DNA of 64,000 nt from Branchiostoma floridae (lineage: Eukaryota; Chordata; Leptocardii; Amphioxiformes; Branchiostomatidae): positions 7,140,734 to 7,204,733 of the forward strand of contig NC_049989.1 in the NCBI RefSeq assembly GCF_000003815.2, read 5' to 3'. Within the stretch, counting starts at the first letter, position 1. Every line of letters starts with the position of its first letter. Position numbers and translations under genes: made by a program. Below the pieces are notes generated by a model. It ran no database searches and was not told the DNA's origin. It was given only the letters and a program-made list of their open reading frames with translations. Shown one piece after another: positions 1 through 14,657 of this stretch.

Positions 1-168
1 TGACACTAGTTTTAAATTGTTAATTGTTAGAAGTGGATTCTATAGGCAAATTCATTGCCGCCTATCCAGTGACATGATATATGATATGATACAATGTGTC
101 AGTTTCAAAAGACAATTTTACCTTTAAAGACGGCTGGAATTATAAATCATAAAACGAGTAATACTTGC

Positions 169-3100
169 CCTCCTCCTCCTGTTATATAGGCATAGCCTGA
201 GTCTACCCCTCGTGTCAGTCCATAGCCATACCGCTCTCCTAAGAAGATGGGGTCAGTTGGATCATAGCAGCTGAGGACAACCAGTAATCTGGGCACACTG
301 AAAGAACATAGTGTTGGTCAGTAAACAAAGTGTCACACATCACAGATATCTATTTAATTAAACTTTTTTGTTTTTTTGTTTAAACTTTGACATAACGTAA
401 TCAACAAATGCATAGAATCGGTGTTAAATTACATGTACCTTAAAATTTCAGCTTTATTTCTTTGCCGCAAATCTTGCAAAGCCAATAAGATACCTACATG
501 GATGGGATTAGATACTGATCTGCAGGCTTCAGAGTCTGTATCTTTAGAGTCTACATGTTGACCATTCTTTCCCTACCTTAACAAGGTGTCATCATCAGCA
601 ATGACCAGCCAATCCATCTTCTTCAAACTTTCCTTGGAGTGAAACTCTTTGAGAATGGCATAGACTTTCCCACAGTGGCCTAGGGGCAGCCAAAAACAAA
701 TGCATTAACACTTTTACCAAGCATCATCTGATTATTGATTTGATACAAGAGTGCAAGTTATCATAACAAAACCATCTTCTCTTGTATGTTTATTGGAAAA
801 GTGGTTCAAGTTAAAGTTGCAGTAATATGTTTATGTAGTAGCTTTCTAAACTTGCACTAAACTTGCACTAAACTTGCACTATGTTCATATGATCATACCA
901 ACCTCTCTCTGTGTTTGGCACCCCTGTAGTGACTGTTGGAATGGTAGAGTCTTCCTTGTCGCTATAGTATGTTATATGCCTGGCATGCTTCCCCCATGTT
1001 TTCTTAACAACAGGCACTGATAAAAAGAAAGATGAAAATAAAACCATCATGAAGAACACATAAATGTAATGATTCACATAAGTATATAAAAAACTGTTCA
1101 TGGACATCCTCCATACAACATCCTTCATGTGACAGTATCTACCATGAACTCTAAATGGTTTTCCCTCAAATACTATGAAAGTACCAGAGCAAAAATATTT
1201 AGCTTTTGGTCTTCATTCCCCCTCCACTCTATAATATGTGTTAAATCTACCTTATAAAGTTATCATTTAAAGCTGGTGTGTTTCCCCGAAGGCTGGTTAT
1301 TTTGTTAGAAACAAATGTGGTACTTCTGCCAACTCAAAATCCAATAAAAAAGATATTGATAACATTTCCTGGAGGACACAATTACTCATTACCCTTGACA
1401 CAGTCTTATCACTATGAACACATTGTCAGACAGCCATAAATCAATTTTATAGTATTGGTATCTATGACACCTTGTCAAACACAATGTTATATTTTATGAT
1501 TACATGAACCCTTATCATCTTTGTGTTGAAAGTTACAAAGTTATTACTGATGTCCCACTATTACTTCTAGTACACAAATGTATATAGAATACAAACACAC
1601 AGTCTATAGCTAGTCTCTAAGAACTTTTTGCCAGATTTGGTATACATGTACATCATTCCCGCCTTTTACAATTGTTGCAAAATACCTGTCGCCATATACT
1701 TTGCATGTTGTGCAACCGTTCATTCATTCATTCTCATCACAAACCTCTGTCTTTGTGATATTTCTCACAGGTTTTTACAGCAAAGAAAACTGTCTCCTCT
1801 GGCACTGGATCCCCCTGGAAATAAAAAAAATTCTGTTCACATTCAGTAAGAATTTTTATGTCTTAAAAGTTAAAGTACATGTATAACTACAAAAGAAAAA
1901 AGAAAAAAAATGCTTTGAATTACAGATATCATATCCCTCATATGCATGATACATGGTTTGTATCTTCAATCTCCTCAAAGTTGACAATCAAAACAAAGAA
2001 AAATAAAAACAAAACTTACACATTGTGGCAATTTGGTAGGGAAAGTTGTTACACACTTGACATTGTCATTTTGTGGACCTGCACAGAACTGTGGCACATC
2101 TGTAAGTCTGACTCCTTTCCCACTGTCATAGATGTACATGGCTATCTGTGATGACAGACAAGATTTAGGATTAGACCTTCAACAACTAATCAATGATTCA
2201 AATAAAACAAAAGTAATATTGTGATTGTTGAGACAGCAAAACAAAGTTTCAAAAGCATGATTCATGTACATCATAAAACACATGTACACTACTTATACCA
2301 TTTAATAAGGATGCACAAGAGTTAGCATACTTCTGTAAAAAGCTTTCCTTTTACTTTATCAAGCTTAAGGATACAAACTAAAAATCACAGTTCATCATTG
2401 CCATCCCTACCTCATGTTTAAGATCAATGGTGAATTCACTCTGATGACTTTCCTCAGACCATCTTTTTGCTAGCCTACAGAATGGAAAAGACACCAGAAA
2501 ACAATTAACACAATTACTTGCATACAAGGGTATAAATATCATTGTGTCACTAGCTAGACTCAGACTTTAAGCATATCTACCAGATCAGTTCAGATGAATA
2601 AGTCATGTATTATTGACGTATTTCAATATTTGAGATTAAATACTATCTATCGTGGTTGTCAAACTATAACGAAAATATAATAATAAGTTGATTATAAATA
2701 TTATGATAACTTGTACCTATTGAGCAGTGGGGCACTGAGAGCCCAGCCTGCTGAAAAGTCTGGGTAAGAGAAGGACCCAGGGTTTTGGTGGAAGACAAAG
2801 TGGTGGATAATGGTGGCTTCCTGGTCTACTAGAGCATGGCCTAGAAAAAGTTCCTAAGGAAACATAACAAAAAATTAGATTTATTGTAAGGAGAACAGAT
2901 ATAAGAGTAAAGTTTCTCATCACATTCATAGGCATACTATATAATAATTTCACATAGTTGAATGAAGTCTGTCACAAACATATTGATTACATGCCCTTAA
3001 CATTCATCTTAGATAAAAACATCAATGGCATAAATTATTCAGAATCACCTTTTCAGCATCATACTTCCTGAGAATGTCGAGCAATGGCAGGAGTTTCACA

Positions 3101-4390
3101 GCTGTGTCATCTTCACAAAAGAACACCCAGGCTGCTCTCTGCCCAAAGGTCTGGGAAATTCTGAAGGGAATGCATCAATGGTGCAAGCTGTTACAAAATC
3201 AAGCATAAAAGGAACAAAAGCAAACAGCAACTGCTGTTTCGAAACAAGGAAAAATATTCAGTTCAGCCAAAAAATAAAGAGTATTTCTGAATTTTTTAAA
3301 GCTCTCCTTGAGGGAAAAGTTACTCTGCTACGTAAATCGTATATCTTATTCGTTTGTTGTATATACATTGTATACATGTTCTACTGTTGTATCTCTGCCA
3401 AATACTTTAGATTCTATGTTTGTCAAACTCACTTACTTGGGAAGGTAGGGAAGGATGGTCCACGCCCCCCGGCCTTTCCACTCCTCATGCAACAGTACAA
3501 CTGTCGGTGGCTCCTGACATCACAAACCATACATTCAAAATATTTTCTTTACTTTAAAGCAAATGACACATACTAATTCAGCATGCTATTGTGCACATAT
3601 GATTATGACAGAGCTTCTTTAATTCAATAAAATTGAGCAAGTATAATTTGGCCAAAACATGGGAAGCAAGCACAACAGATATGAAGTATGAACAGAATTG
3701 TTTCAAATAGTTGGAACCATTTCACCACATTGCTGTATGGTGAAGGCAAAATGCAAAATGAAACACACCTGTTGAATGTCCTGAGCTTGTTGCCTGATGT
3801 TTTCTCTGAGCTGGCGAGCCTTTTCTGTGTGGTAGCTGTACTTCTGGCTCTGGATGATAATTACCACATCCTGCAGTCCTAATAAAAAAAAGATGTGTTC
3901 CGAAATATTTCATACGTATACTGACGTCTGAGAGCACATAATAGTCATCTAATTTATTGTGATCGTCCTTGTTGTTGGTAAAGTCAATTTGAATGTTGAT
4001 AAGTGACTCCATCCTTCTTATCTGCCATTTTGGGAATTTGAACATAACATAGCTTTGATTAGCTTTCACGTGCTAATACCCTAAGTACATTAGATGAAGT
4101 GCAGCATAGAACCTCCATACCAGCTGACCCTTACCTATATTATTGCCATGATTATCCCCTTGTTGACGTGTTATGTCGTCTGCTACACCAGGACCGGTCT
4201 GACCGGAATCTTTGGGCTCGGAGGCGGCGACAAGCAGACCTGAAAATGGAAGGTATTCACTCAGATAAGGTTCTAATAACACTAGTGAACAGACAGATAT
4301 CAAAAGGAAACAAAATATAAGCAATGATCTACCTAAAACCAGCACTGAAAGCTTGTAAACTGTGCGATGTATTTTGACTTCTGCCGCCAT
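169..4390 (-). CDS. B3GLCT: Beta-1,3-glucosyltransferase, 12 exons, C-terminus outside the window
   Basis: In vertebrates this ER-lumen GT31 enzyme adds glucose to O-linked fucose on thrombospondin type 1 repeats. Minus-strand exons: 4333-4390, 4135-4239, 3769-3878, 3437-3513, 3049-3160, 2717-2853, 2411-2474, 2020-2145, 1745-1814, 903-1016, 577-679, 169-297. Frames join without a break over about 401 residues; the human enzyme is near 498, so about 100 residues are missing. Recognisable stretches are VVIIIQSQK (exon 3), [10 protein letters not shown] (exon 5), EATIIHH (exon 6), FTIDLKHE (exon 7), [14 protein letters not shown] (exon 10), the catalytic DxD region WLVIADDDT (exon 11) and [10 protein letters not shown] plus YITGGGG (exon 12). 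The ATG at 4390 is chosen because it has a strong context (A at -3, G at +4) and leads into a basic n-region and a hydrophobic LSVLVLGLLVAA signal segment. An in-frame ATG at 4417 adds 9 residues. Exon 12 ends at a GC donor. Confidence 0.93.
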
Positions 4391-4875
4391 TTTGTTCGAA
4401 GTGTACTCAGTAACCATGCAAGGATTTAAGCAGTTTAGAAATTTTGAAATTGATTGAAAACACGAGCAAGTTTCAGTTTTTTGACACCTTTTGTAACGTA
4501 AGTAGCGGTTTACGTAATCAGTAACGATATAAAAGGACTCAAATGAGAAGACAAGTCAACATAGATAGGAATTATTCCAAGCTCCTTCTTCCCTGAACTG
4601 CTGTCCAGCAGCAAATGGGTCCAAAAGTTTCACTCACAGTGGTTGCAACTCACAGGATGTAAGGGAAACTCTGATTGGTGGAAATCTTTTCCCATCAACC
4701 AATTAGACTTAGTGTTATTTAGAGAGGTATTAAAATCTCCACTGCGCATGCACATGACCTTTGTCCCCAGGTGTGCGCATACCTGTGTGGTGTTTGTGTT
4801 TGGTGGGTGTTTTGGTGCGAGTTTGGGCAGTTTTGGTTAATTTGTAACAATTCCAACGGGAAGATCGCCATCAGA
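4391..4875. promoter_or_regulatory. Head-to-head intergenic interval, candidate bidirectional promoter
   Basis: The start codons of B3GLCT (minus) and the TBC-like gene (plus) lie only 485 bp apart, so both promoters must sit here or in undetected 5' exons. I see no convincing TATA box, which suits a housekeeping bidirectional promoter. The shared-promoter role is inference from spacing alone. Confidence 0.5.
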
Positions 4876-7800
4876 ATGAGTTCTACTACACCAGAATGGC
4901 TTGAGGACTGCAAACATCATGTCACAGAGACCAGCGTAAGCTTTTATCTCGTGTTTTACTAAGAAAATCTCAACAAGTGTGTAAACACTGAAGGACCGTT
5001 ATGTCAAACCGAATTGCACATAGACCAAGGAGCCTCCTTGCGTAGTCTAGCTAAACCATTTTATTTTTCCGATTGATTTATATTTGGAAAGTCATTATCA
5101 TTTTTATTTAATTTCTCTAATTGGTATCAAGGTAGTAAAACTCATAAATTGAGAAATGACAATTTTCTGTAACTTTTTCATTCTCCCTATATAGTAAATG
5201 TCCAAGACCAAAGGTGTGACCTTCCTTCAGCATCAATAATCTTTGATCATTTCAGTCAGTTTGATAAGATGTAAGTTTAATAATTACTGTACTGCAATAA
5301 AAATACACTCACATTTTCATTTTTTTAACATTTTGTGAACCTATAACTAAATCATCATCAGCATTGTTATTCCTTGTTTTAAGGGGAAAATTATGTACAT
5401 AGTTCATCCTCTACCAAAAGGAATGTAAAGATAATATCAAGTTACCTCCTGTATATTGTAATAAAGTGTCGATCGCTGTATGCAATGGCTTTTAGGGTGA
5501 AAAGTTGAAAAATGAGTCACAGATGATAACCTGATTTTTCCATCCAATCCAAAGATGACAAAAAGAACCAAGAACAATGATACTGTTTAAACTGATGAAG
5601 ATGTATAATGTTCTTCTGTGTTTATGCAGGAATGGAAGAGCTTCACTGTGGAGCTGTTTGATGCAGTACAGCAGCAGCTGACAGAGAGTCATGTGAAGTA
5701 CTTCAGTGATCTGTCAGAAGCTGAAAAGGAACTCTTCATGGAGAGGGCTGTCAGGGCCATTCAGCATGGTAGGTGTACAATCAATTATTCAGTAGCTAAA
5801 TTCTTTAGGTTACGTAAAATGAAAAAGAGTTATCAAATAGGAATTGGTGAAGGATACATAATAAATGCCTTTAGTAGCTCATAGCCTGTGTACCAGGCTT
5901 TGTCACTGGCTATTTTCTGACAAAAAGTCATCAAACGTACTACGTAGTAACAATCAGAAAATATATCTTTATATAAACAAGCAATATATGTTACAATTTG
6001 GAAATGCCAGTGGTTGTTATTAGAGGCTGGCTCCATATCATCTGGAAACCTTTCACTTTCAATCCAACCAAAAATTTAATTACGTTGTACAGCTTCTTTC
6101 AATTGAAAATGTGTTTCCATTTGATAGACACCTTACTAGTGTCAGTTCTTCATCTAAAAACTCTGATTAAAAGATCGGATCAGTCCATTTCCAAAGATAA
6201 CTGACCGACCACTTGTTCCTCCCAGGTTCCTCCTTCACCACCCTGAATGCCCAGGTGTCTAAGATGCTGGACATGGCTCTCAACAACGAGGTGGCCCGAG
6301 AGCTCCTGGAGGACCATCCGGTCAACACCAAGTCCGACCTGGTGCTGGGCCACGCGCGGGATGGAGCGGTCAGTCTTCTGCAGCGGTGGCCGGACATGAG
6401 GGACAAGTTACACCTGTGTCTGAACCAGCCCCTCCCCCCTACACTCAGGCAGCTGGCATGGAAACTACATCTCAGGAACTCCAAATGTATGTGTGTTTGG
6501 CAGGGCTGCAACTTGAAACTTGAATTGTATGGTTGATTCTTGATAGTGAGTTATATCCATACTGTTTTATTTGGGACTAATCTGCCTCTCCCTGGTGGTT
6601 TACTGATATCTGGCTTTGTTTTTCCTAATACTGCAACTAAAAGTCAATTTTCTTACCAAAATCATATCAAATCTACAATATTTTTTTTTGTATATCTGTA
6701 CTTCTAGTGCGCAGACAGTATGCCACTGCTGTGAAGACTGAGTCCCCCTCGCTGAAGTCACCATGGCACAGAGAGATTTGTCAGAAGTGTGAAGACATCT
6801 TGCAGTCCGAGCCAACCTTCAAACCTCTGGCAAATCATTATGGTGAAGTACCAATCAGTGTGCATGTCTTGTAAATGTTCATGATGACTTACAATAGAGG
6901 ACACATGTTGACACAATTAACAGATTATCCTATGGGTAAAGCAAAAGATGACAATTGCACAAATTTGATAATCTGTTGTTTTTTTTTCATCTAAGCTAGC
7001 ATGCAATATCCAGATTACTGTTGCTTAGTGAACTAGGGTTGGGGTTTTGACTGTTTTCTACTTGTGTTTTGGGTTAGTGAGACTACATGTGTTATGTCTA
7101 AAAAAATTCTACTCCTCATTGGTACTGAATAGAATGAATACATGAATAGAATGTATTCTTTGCTACAAAATGAATATACACTTCAGTACGATCAGTAATA
7201 TCTGTATGATTATCACAGATTACTTGTAACTTTTTGCAGGTGTGCTGACTGCAATGCAGTCTGTCCTGTCCTACTACCACGCCAGTCTCCAGACAGCCTC
7301 CACCCTGCCTGACATGGACTACCTGTTACTGGTACCGTTCCTGGCTGTCACACAGAACACACTGTCCGGGGACTCCGCGGCTGGGGACAACGTTAAAGCA
7401 CTACTGGTGGAGGAGTTTATCACATACATGGCACAGCGACCTGGGTACATGAGGGAGTCAGGGGTGAGGGTAAGTCAGGCAGCACTCAGTCAGGGGGCTT
7501 TTACACTAGCACGTAGTCCTTGTGATCAGAGTTTGCCTGTTAGATAAAATGCATGGTACACATCAATTTACCTTATTCATTTCAGGGTTGCGCAGCTCAA
7601 TGTTTATTACAAATGAATAAAATAACGTAAGCTGCATTACAAATGAATAAAATAAGTAATGTACACATACAATCACATGCAAGCAAACATACAACAAATA
7701 ATAAATATGGTAATAATAAAGAATAATGTAAACTAGAAAGGCCGACATTTGCTTAAGAGCAAATACAGCATATTTCAGCCATACCCCTTCCCACGCAACA

Positions 7801-10800
7801 TTGGACTGTTCCAAATCACCCCTGCGCAAAAATGGAACATCCTCTTAACAGTACATTATCCCCCAAAGTGGACTGGTATTGTGAATTGATTCCAGGTAAA
7901 AACAGTGCTTGCTTCTATTTTTCAGAAAATGACAATAATAACACCTTCCATTCAGAAAATTTTCATCATGACTGAAAATTGTTGAATGACTTCATGTAAT
8001 GTCATTAACAATTTTCAGTACGATAACTAGGTGTAAGTTTAAAAAAGTATAAGCTCCTTGTGATGTGGGTACATTTATTATTGCAGTGAACTTTTTTTAT
8101 TCAAGTAGGGCATACGATTTAATAATTATCAAGCAGGTGCAGGTACTGTAGGAGCGTTTGTTTTCTTCAAGCTGTAAAACTGTTAAACTGTTTTACTTTG
8201 TATGCAATCAGCCATCGAGCCTATTCTTATTTTAGTTTAACAACTTCCTGCCAGACCCGGAAGATACGATTGAACCTTGTTCGAGGATTTATTTTCGTCT
8301 GTCTGGTCAGTCTGTTCATACCCTGGCGCTGAGAGTGTTTTGTTGGGCTGAAACTCTGGCAGTTTAAAGTTACTTACAATTTAAATGTTCAAAGTTTATG
8401 TCAAAAAACAACAGCACTAGGAAATGTGGCCACTATAGACAGGTGGTCACTATAGAGAAAATGCTGATCTATTGACTAGGAGCCATACGTTACACATGAT
8501 TTCAGTACACTGATCATTAATCATATAAACATTGCACAGGTAAGCCAATTGTTTAGATGTACAATTAAGTTCAAATAATTCTGAAGAGAAATATTGATGA
8601 GAAAATAATCATCCTCGCCACTGTCTAACTTATAATTACGTATCAAAACTAAACGCAGATTTTCTAACTAACGCACCTTTCGCCGACTTCATCAAAGGAC
8701 CGCCGGCTATCAATCAAACACGGCTGTTGATTAGACTTAGAGTTTCAAACAGTCATGTGCTGTGTGCCAGTTGACAGCGAACTTCATGCTACGTGATGTT
8801 TTACATTGCTTGGACCTTCTTTCCTACAGCGGTGCTTCTACAAAATATTTAGACTGTAACACTGAGTCCCACATGTTTTATAGAATAGAATTTGACGCAG
8901 AACAGCGTTTTTTGCTGGGTATTTTTCTTGAAACATGTCCGTGGGAATATCAGCGAGGCGGCGACATAGGGATATCAGACCGTCAACAAAAGTCGCACGG
9001 CGGCTAACGGCGCAGCGAAGATACTAGCGCTATAAATAAGCGCTTCAACTAAGGATGGCAACCCGTACAATATTTTTGTATACTGTTGAGCTAAGTAAAG
9101 TTTGTTGTTTATGAGGTTTTAGTTGTCTTTGAAGCTTTGACCCGAAATATTTTAAAGTCAAACTGCTGAAGAGAAGTAAGTGACTGCTACGATTATCGTA
9201 GATATGGCCCTAAAAAAACTGATAAAAGAGGCGTTCTCAATAGTCTAAAATGCAAGAGCTTCCGGGGGGGCTTAGCCCACCTGGGTCCCCCCACCCCACC
9301 CCCACCCCCCACAGTGGCCCTGCCCCTGGACCCCGCCAGGGACATTCGGCGGCCCCCGGACCCCTGTCCGACGCTTTGAAAAAATCCTGGCGAGAAGTCT
9401 GTACGGCCTGAGTCTTCAAGTTAACGTATTGTGTGGTCCCGCTTATGAATATTAATTAGCCTTCGCTTTCCTCTTCGCTGATTGGCTGAACCATTAATTG
9501 AATTAACTCTTCCTGCCGGCTAGACGCAGGTGCAGATGTCGGCTCTGTGGGGTGAACGTCCGAAAGGTCATGGCATGAAGAACGAAAGAAAACCAATTTC
9601 CCCTAAAAAAAGTGCTGTAATTAAGCCTTTTACAGTACTTTATGCCAAAAATTTTACTTGGATCATTTTACCGACTATCTTATGCCTATCTATACCAAAT
9701 GTTACTCATACCAGGGTACAGGGGTGCAAAATATACCGTTATAAGACCGTCAACAACAGTCGCACGGAGCTAACAGCGCAGCGAAAATACCATCGCTAGC
9801 GTTTCAACCGCTTCGGATAACAAGTTATAAGTACTGTTGAACTCAGTAACGTTAAAGTTTGTTTTTAGTTGCCTTTGACGGTTTGACCTGAAATAGTGTT
9901 ACGCTAAACTCCTGAAGAGAAGTTAAGTGACTGCTGCGATTAACATAGATATGCCCCTAAGAACTGATACAATATAAAGCCTTCTGAATAGTCTAAAATG
10001 CGAGAGCCTTAGGCGGGCTTCGCTCCCCCTGGCAGGAACACTGCTATATACGGGATCATGAGGCCCCGCTTATGAATATTAATTAGCCTTTGGCCTCCTC
10101 TTCGCTGATTGGCTAGGTCTTTGATTCAATTAACTCGCCGGCTGACGCGCACAGGTGTGGCTCTGTGCGGGGTCACGGAAGGTCACGTCAGGAGGCCAAA
10201 AGAAAACAAATTTCCCCTCAGAAAAGTGCCAAAATTAATCATTTTAAAGTTATTTATGTCAAAAATTTTACTTGAATCTTGTTACCAAGTATCTAATGCC
10301 TATCTAGACCAAATTTCAGGTCATTTAATTGTAATACCAGGGAACAGGAGCCAAAAGTGTCCTTTTTTGGTCAAAAATTGGCCAAAAATCGCAAAAATAA
10401 GCATTTTGTTGCACTGTACACCAAAAGTGTTATTGAATTTATATGAAGGGATTATCAAGGCACATCTGTGTCAAATTTCAGCTCATTCGGTTGCAATACC
10501 AAGGTACAGGAGCCAAAAGTGTCCTTTTTTGGTCAAAAATTGGTCAAAAAATCGCAAAAATAAGCATTTTGTTGAACTGTACACCAAAAGTGTTATTGAA
10601 TTTATATGGGGGCATTATCAAGGCACATCTCTGTCAAATTTCAGCTCATTTGGTTGTAATACCAGGGTACAGGGGCCAAAAGTGTCCTTTTCTGGTCAAA
10701 AATTGGTCAAAAAATCGCAAAAATAAGCATTTTTTTGTACTGTACACCAAAAGTGTTATCGAATTTATATGGGGGCATTATCAAGGCACATCTCTGTCAA

Positions 10801-13800
10801 ATTTCAGCTCATTTGGTTGTAATACCAGGGTACAGGGGCCAAAATATACAGTTTTGGTCTAAAATTGACCAAAAAATCTCAATAAAATCATTTTAGAGGC
10901 AGATATGAAAAAACTGAGAAAAAAGCATCAAGGTATTGGCCCATTCTACCCCTGTGCCAAATTTCAGGTCATTCGGTCCAGGAACGGCGGAGATGAATCA
11001 CTTTGAAGATTTGACAGGAGAAAGAAGAAGAAGAAGAAGAAAGAAAGAAGAAACATTACGAATACAATATATTTCACCATACTATGTATGGCTGAAATAT
11101 AACAATAACTGAAAGGTAACAACAATAATTAATACTGGTTATCAAGAAATTGATTTATAAGAAATTCTATTTGTAAGGAATTTATAAGAAATGATAGGTG
11201 GGAATAAGTTAAGTAGTGATGCATTACATGTACTTGTTTTTCAGGAAAGTCATGGCCATCTTCATATGTTTTATTTTATTTCACCATATTTTAAGGACTT
11301 CAGTGATGAGAAGCTGGTGTTTGCAGACACTGTAGCTGACTTGCTGAAGCAGCATGATGACCACCTAGCAACTGCCATCAGTACTGCATTTGCCACAGAA
11401 AAGGGTATGATGTTACAATAGTTACTGCCTGTTCTCATTTGTATTGTTGTAGACTCCCGTATATTAATGTATGTAACCACTTATTCTTCATTCGTGTATC
11501 AGTGAGGACACCTTGCAACTCACAGAGAATTGCATGTTAAGGCAAGACTGCTTGTGTCAAAATCTTTTTTCACTCCCAGTAACTCCCAGTCGTACCAGCC
11601 TGGAGGAAGGCCTGCAGACACTTCTGCAGCCGCTTCTAAGGGTCATGTTTGTAGGTGAGCAACCTTAAGTCCTCATTAAATTCTTTACCAGGATAGATAT
11701 AATTCTATGAAACATATTAAGTGTGACTGCACTGCAAAACATGCATTCATTCCATATGATATTTATTTTAACGTACATTTTTATATACAATTTGTTTGAG
11801 CCCATTATTGCCCTGTAGGACAGTGTTTAGTCCTATAGTCGTGTATATGCCGTACACAGTAAGTACATATTCTAGTGTTTAGGACACGTCACACAGCTGT
11901 ATGTACAACAGCAGTTACTTACCTCTAAATACCCCACAGGATATCTCCAAATGGACTGTCTCCTGTATATTTGGGACCAGTATATCATCGGACTAGATGT
12001 CCCAGCCTACCAGGTTCTCCCCACCATCTCTACTGTACTTCTCATGCTACTCAGGGAACATTTCTTCAAGTGCAAGAATGTAAGTGACAAAAAACTTAGT
12101 ACTGTATCTAGAAATCAAAGTACAGTTTGAGATTGGAAGACAAGTTTTTCTGTGTTGGTACATCAACACTTTTTAAAACTTCATTCCAACATATAGACTA
12201 GATCCACCAGTGTGCATGTGAGATGAACATGCAATCAAAACACATGATATTGATGGAGTCTAGACCTTTCAAATTTGGTTATAGGCTGTGTAAAATCCTA
12301 CCAGTTGGTACTTCAAATCAAAATTGTCATTACTTTTTGCTAATAGTAGAAAAATGAGTCAGCATAAAATTCTGCATATTTGCTGTGTCAGTGAAGCTTT
12401 GTGTTTTCTTCCCCAGTCTCACCAGATGGAACAGGTTTTGACCAGTCACAGCCGGAAGCTTCACATGCACCAGTTCCAGTACGAGATCAACAAGAGGTTC
12501 TACAGGACTCTACACGCTCAGATTCACAAGGATGACAAGTCTACCATGCCTGTGCTCGATCCTACACAAAGTCAGTTATCAATAGAAATATTGAGTTTGA
12601 AGGGAGTTTATAGAGCACAAAGTGAAAATCAATGTCTTGCAGCAGCTAGACTTTAAACATTTGGACAATTACAAAATTTAAACAATGATAATGACAATGT
12701 GGCTTGTGAATACTCTTTTATGATTTCACTAGCAATTGTTTCAAGTGTACATTTGGTACTCTAAACTTGTTTGAACTGACCACAGGTGTAGGGATGCCCC
12801 CTCCATGGACACACTGGTCAGTAGAGAAGCTCCCTCCCAGACAGAAGGCCCACGATCGCAGACAGGCGAGAGAGGAGAGGGAGGCACAGAGACTCAGGTA
12901 CACTGGAACAACATGTACATTTGTCATGTAGCGGCCATATAATTATGTAGCCATATAACTTTGAACCATTTCTATTCCTATTACAACTAGCCTTCTTTTC
13001 TTGTATGCAACATTCATCAGTTCTATACATGCCATTTCACAGTAACAGCTGTTGCCTCAAGGAGGACAATGCTTCATGTTGCAATTGGTGCGCTCTTCAC
13101 ACCCATATTAACCTGGGTTTATTTCCAGATTTGTTGAACAGCAAAAGGCAGAAGGGGAGATGAAGCAGGAAGATGAACTTGCCAGAAAAAGGTTGGTGTT
13201 TCTGATACATAAGTTTACTATAAGACATTGTACATTTGGTATTATGAATTCTCACCAGTTAGAGAAAAATTAAGCTGCAGAAATTGACAGCTTTGTACAA
13301 CAGAAAAGAAGGACAAAACAGCTACTATTTTTTTGCAGTTTAACATATCAGTAAGCCTTCTAACTGTGCCATGTATGAATATTTGTGTAGGGAGGAGGAG
13401 AGGCAGCTAGAGCTAGCACTGGAGCAGTCCCGTCGTCAGCAGGACCAGGAGAGACTGGCACTGGAACAGGAGCTGGATGCGGTCAGAGAACACTTTGATT
13501 ATCTAGGGTCTACGAAAGTCGTCAACTATAATATTGAAATTATTTTTGTGACTTTCCTTGTTGGATCATAAAAAGAAGAATCTGTGATTTCTTGTGGTTA
13601 CAAAATGGCTACATTTCTGGTGATCCTTTGATCATTAACATGTTATGTACTTATGTAAGTACATGTAAGTATGTTCATGTTTCATTTTTTGCAATATGCA
13701 AGACATGTTGTTCAAGACATCGCTTTTGCAATGAAACTAAAACCAAAAAAAGATTATATTTTGTAACTTTTTAGAAGTGGTTCCTTGATGTTTATTTATT

Positions 13801-14609
13801 TATCACCCCAGGAGAGACAGGCGAGATATGAGCTACAGAAGCGAGCTGATGACCAGATCGCCATGTTACAGAAACAGATCGACGATCTTAAGAGGATGAA
13901 AGATACCAAACCTGTAAGGATAATTCCTGACACAATATATATCAATAATAAAGTACATCTTGTCTAACATGTTTCAGTGAGTAATTAAGTGCACCACATG
14001 TATCCATGTTGTATGTCTAGAACCTTTTTAGAATTAATTGTATGTTAATACCTCAACTTTTTTTTAAGTCAACTATAAGAGCCAACTATATGATGGTTGC
14101 ACTGGCATTGTAGAGTACCAACCTGTCACCATCTAATACCACTGACATGTTCATCCTCATTCATAGAAATCTGCAGCGCCATCAGAGACTCTATCAGCAA
14201 TCAGGTGAGCAACAAGTACTTAAAAATGCTTTTAGTCTTTTAAAGGGTATGGAATCCAAAAGAACTTTTTGTATCAATGTAAGATTGAGCTTACTTTTGC
14301 CTCAATGTTTGTCTTTTGCTGTGTTTCCAATGTGTTAGTTACAGTTAAGACCTTGTCATCTGACAGTCATGTGATGTTCACATGATCCTTCCCCCTGTTC
14401 CCAGTTTGAAGGCTCCGCCCCCTTCAGCTGCCACTCACGTGACCAGGACCTGGCCAGTCGCCCCCTCTCCTGCCAGGTCAGAGCCCTCCCGACCCCCCGG
14501 GACACCAGATGCAGTCAAGGCTGAGACTATCATGCGAGACTTAGTCGGGCGGATCATGCAAGGAACCAACTTCCGTTAGTATAGAATCATAAACGCATTT
14601 TGTGATGTT

Positions 14610-14657
<48 letters not shown>

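Noticed and set aside
10109-10862. Long overlapping ORFs of 205 and 139 codons
   Set aside because: They are translations of the 163-bp tandem repeat, whose periodicity explains the repeating peptide. No protein family is indicated.
11011-11100. Possible terminal inverted repeat pairing 7770-7783 with 11087-11100 as a defined transposon
   Set aside because: Only 14 bp match, and the right end also forms its own hairpin with 11069-11082. A bounded 3.3-kb element is not established.
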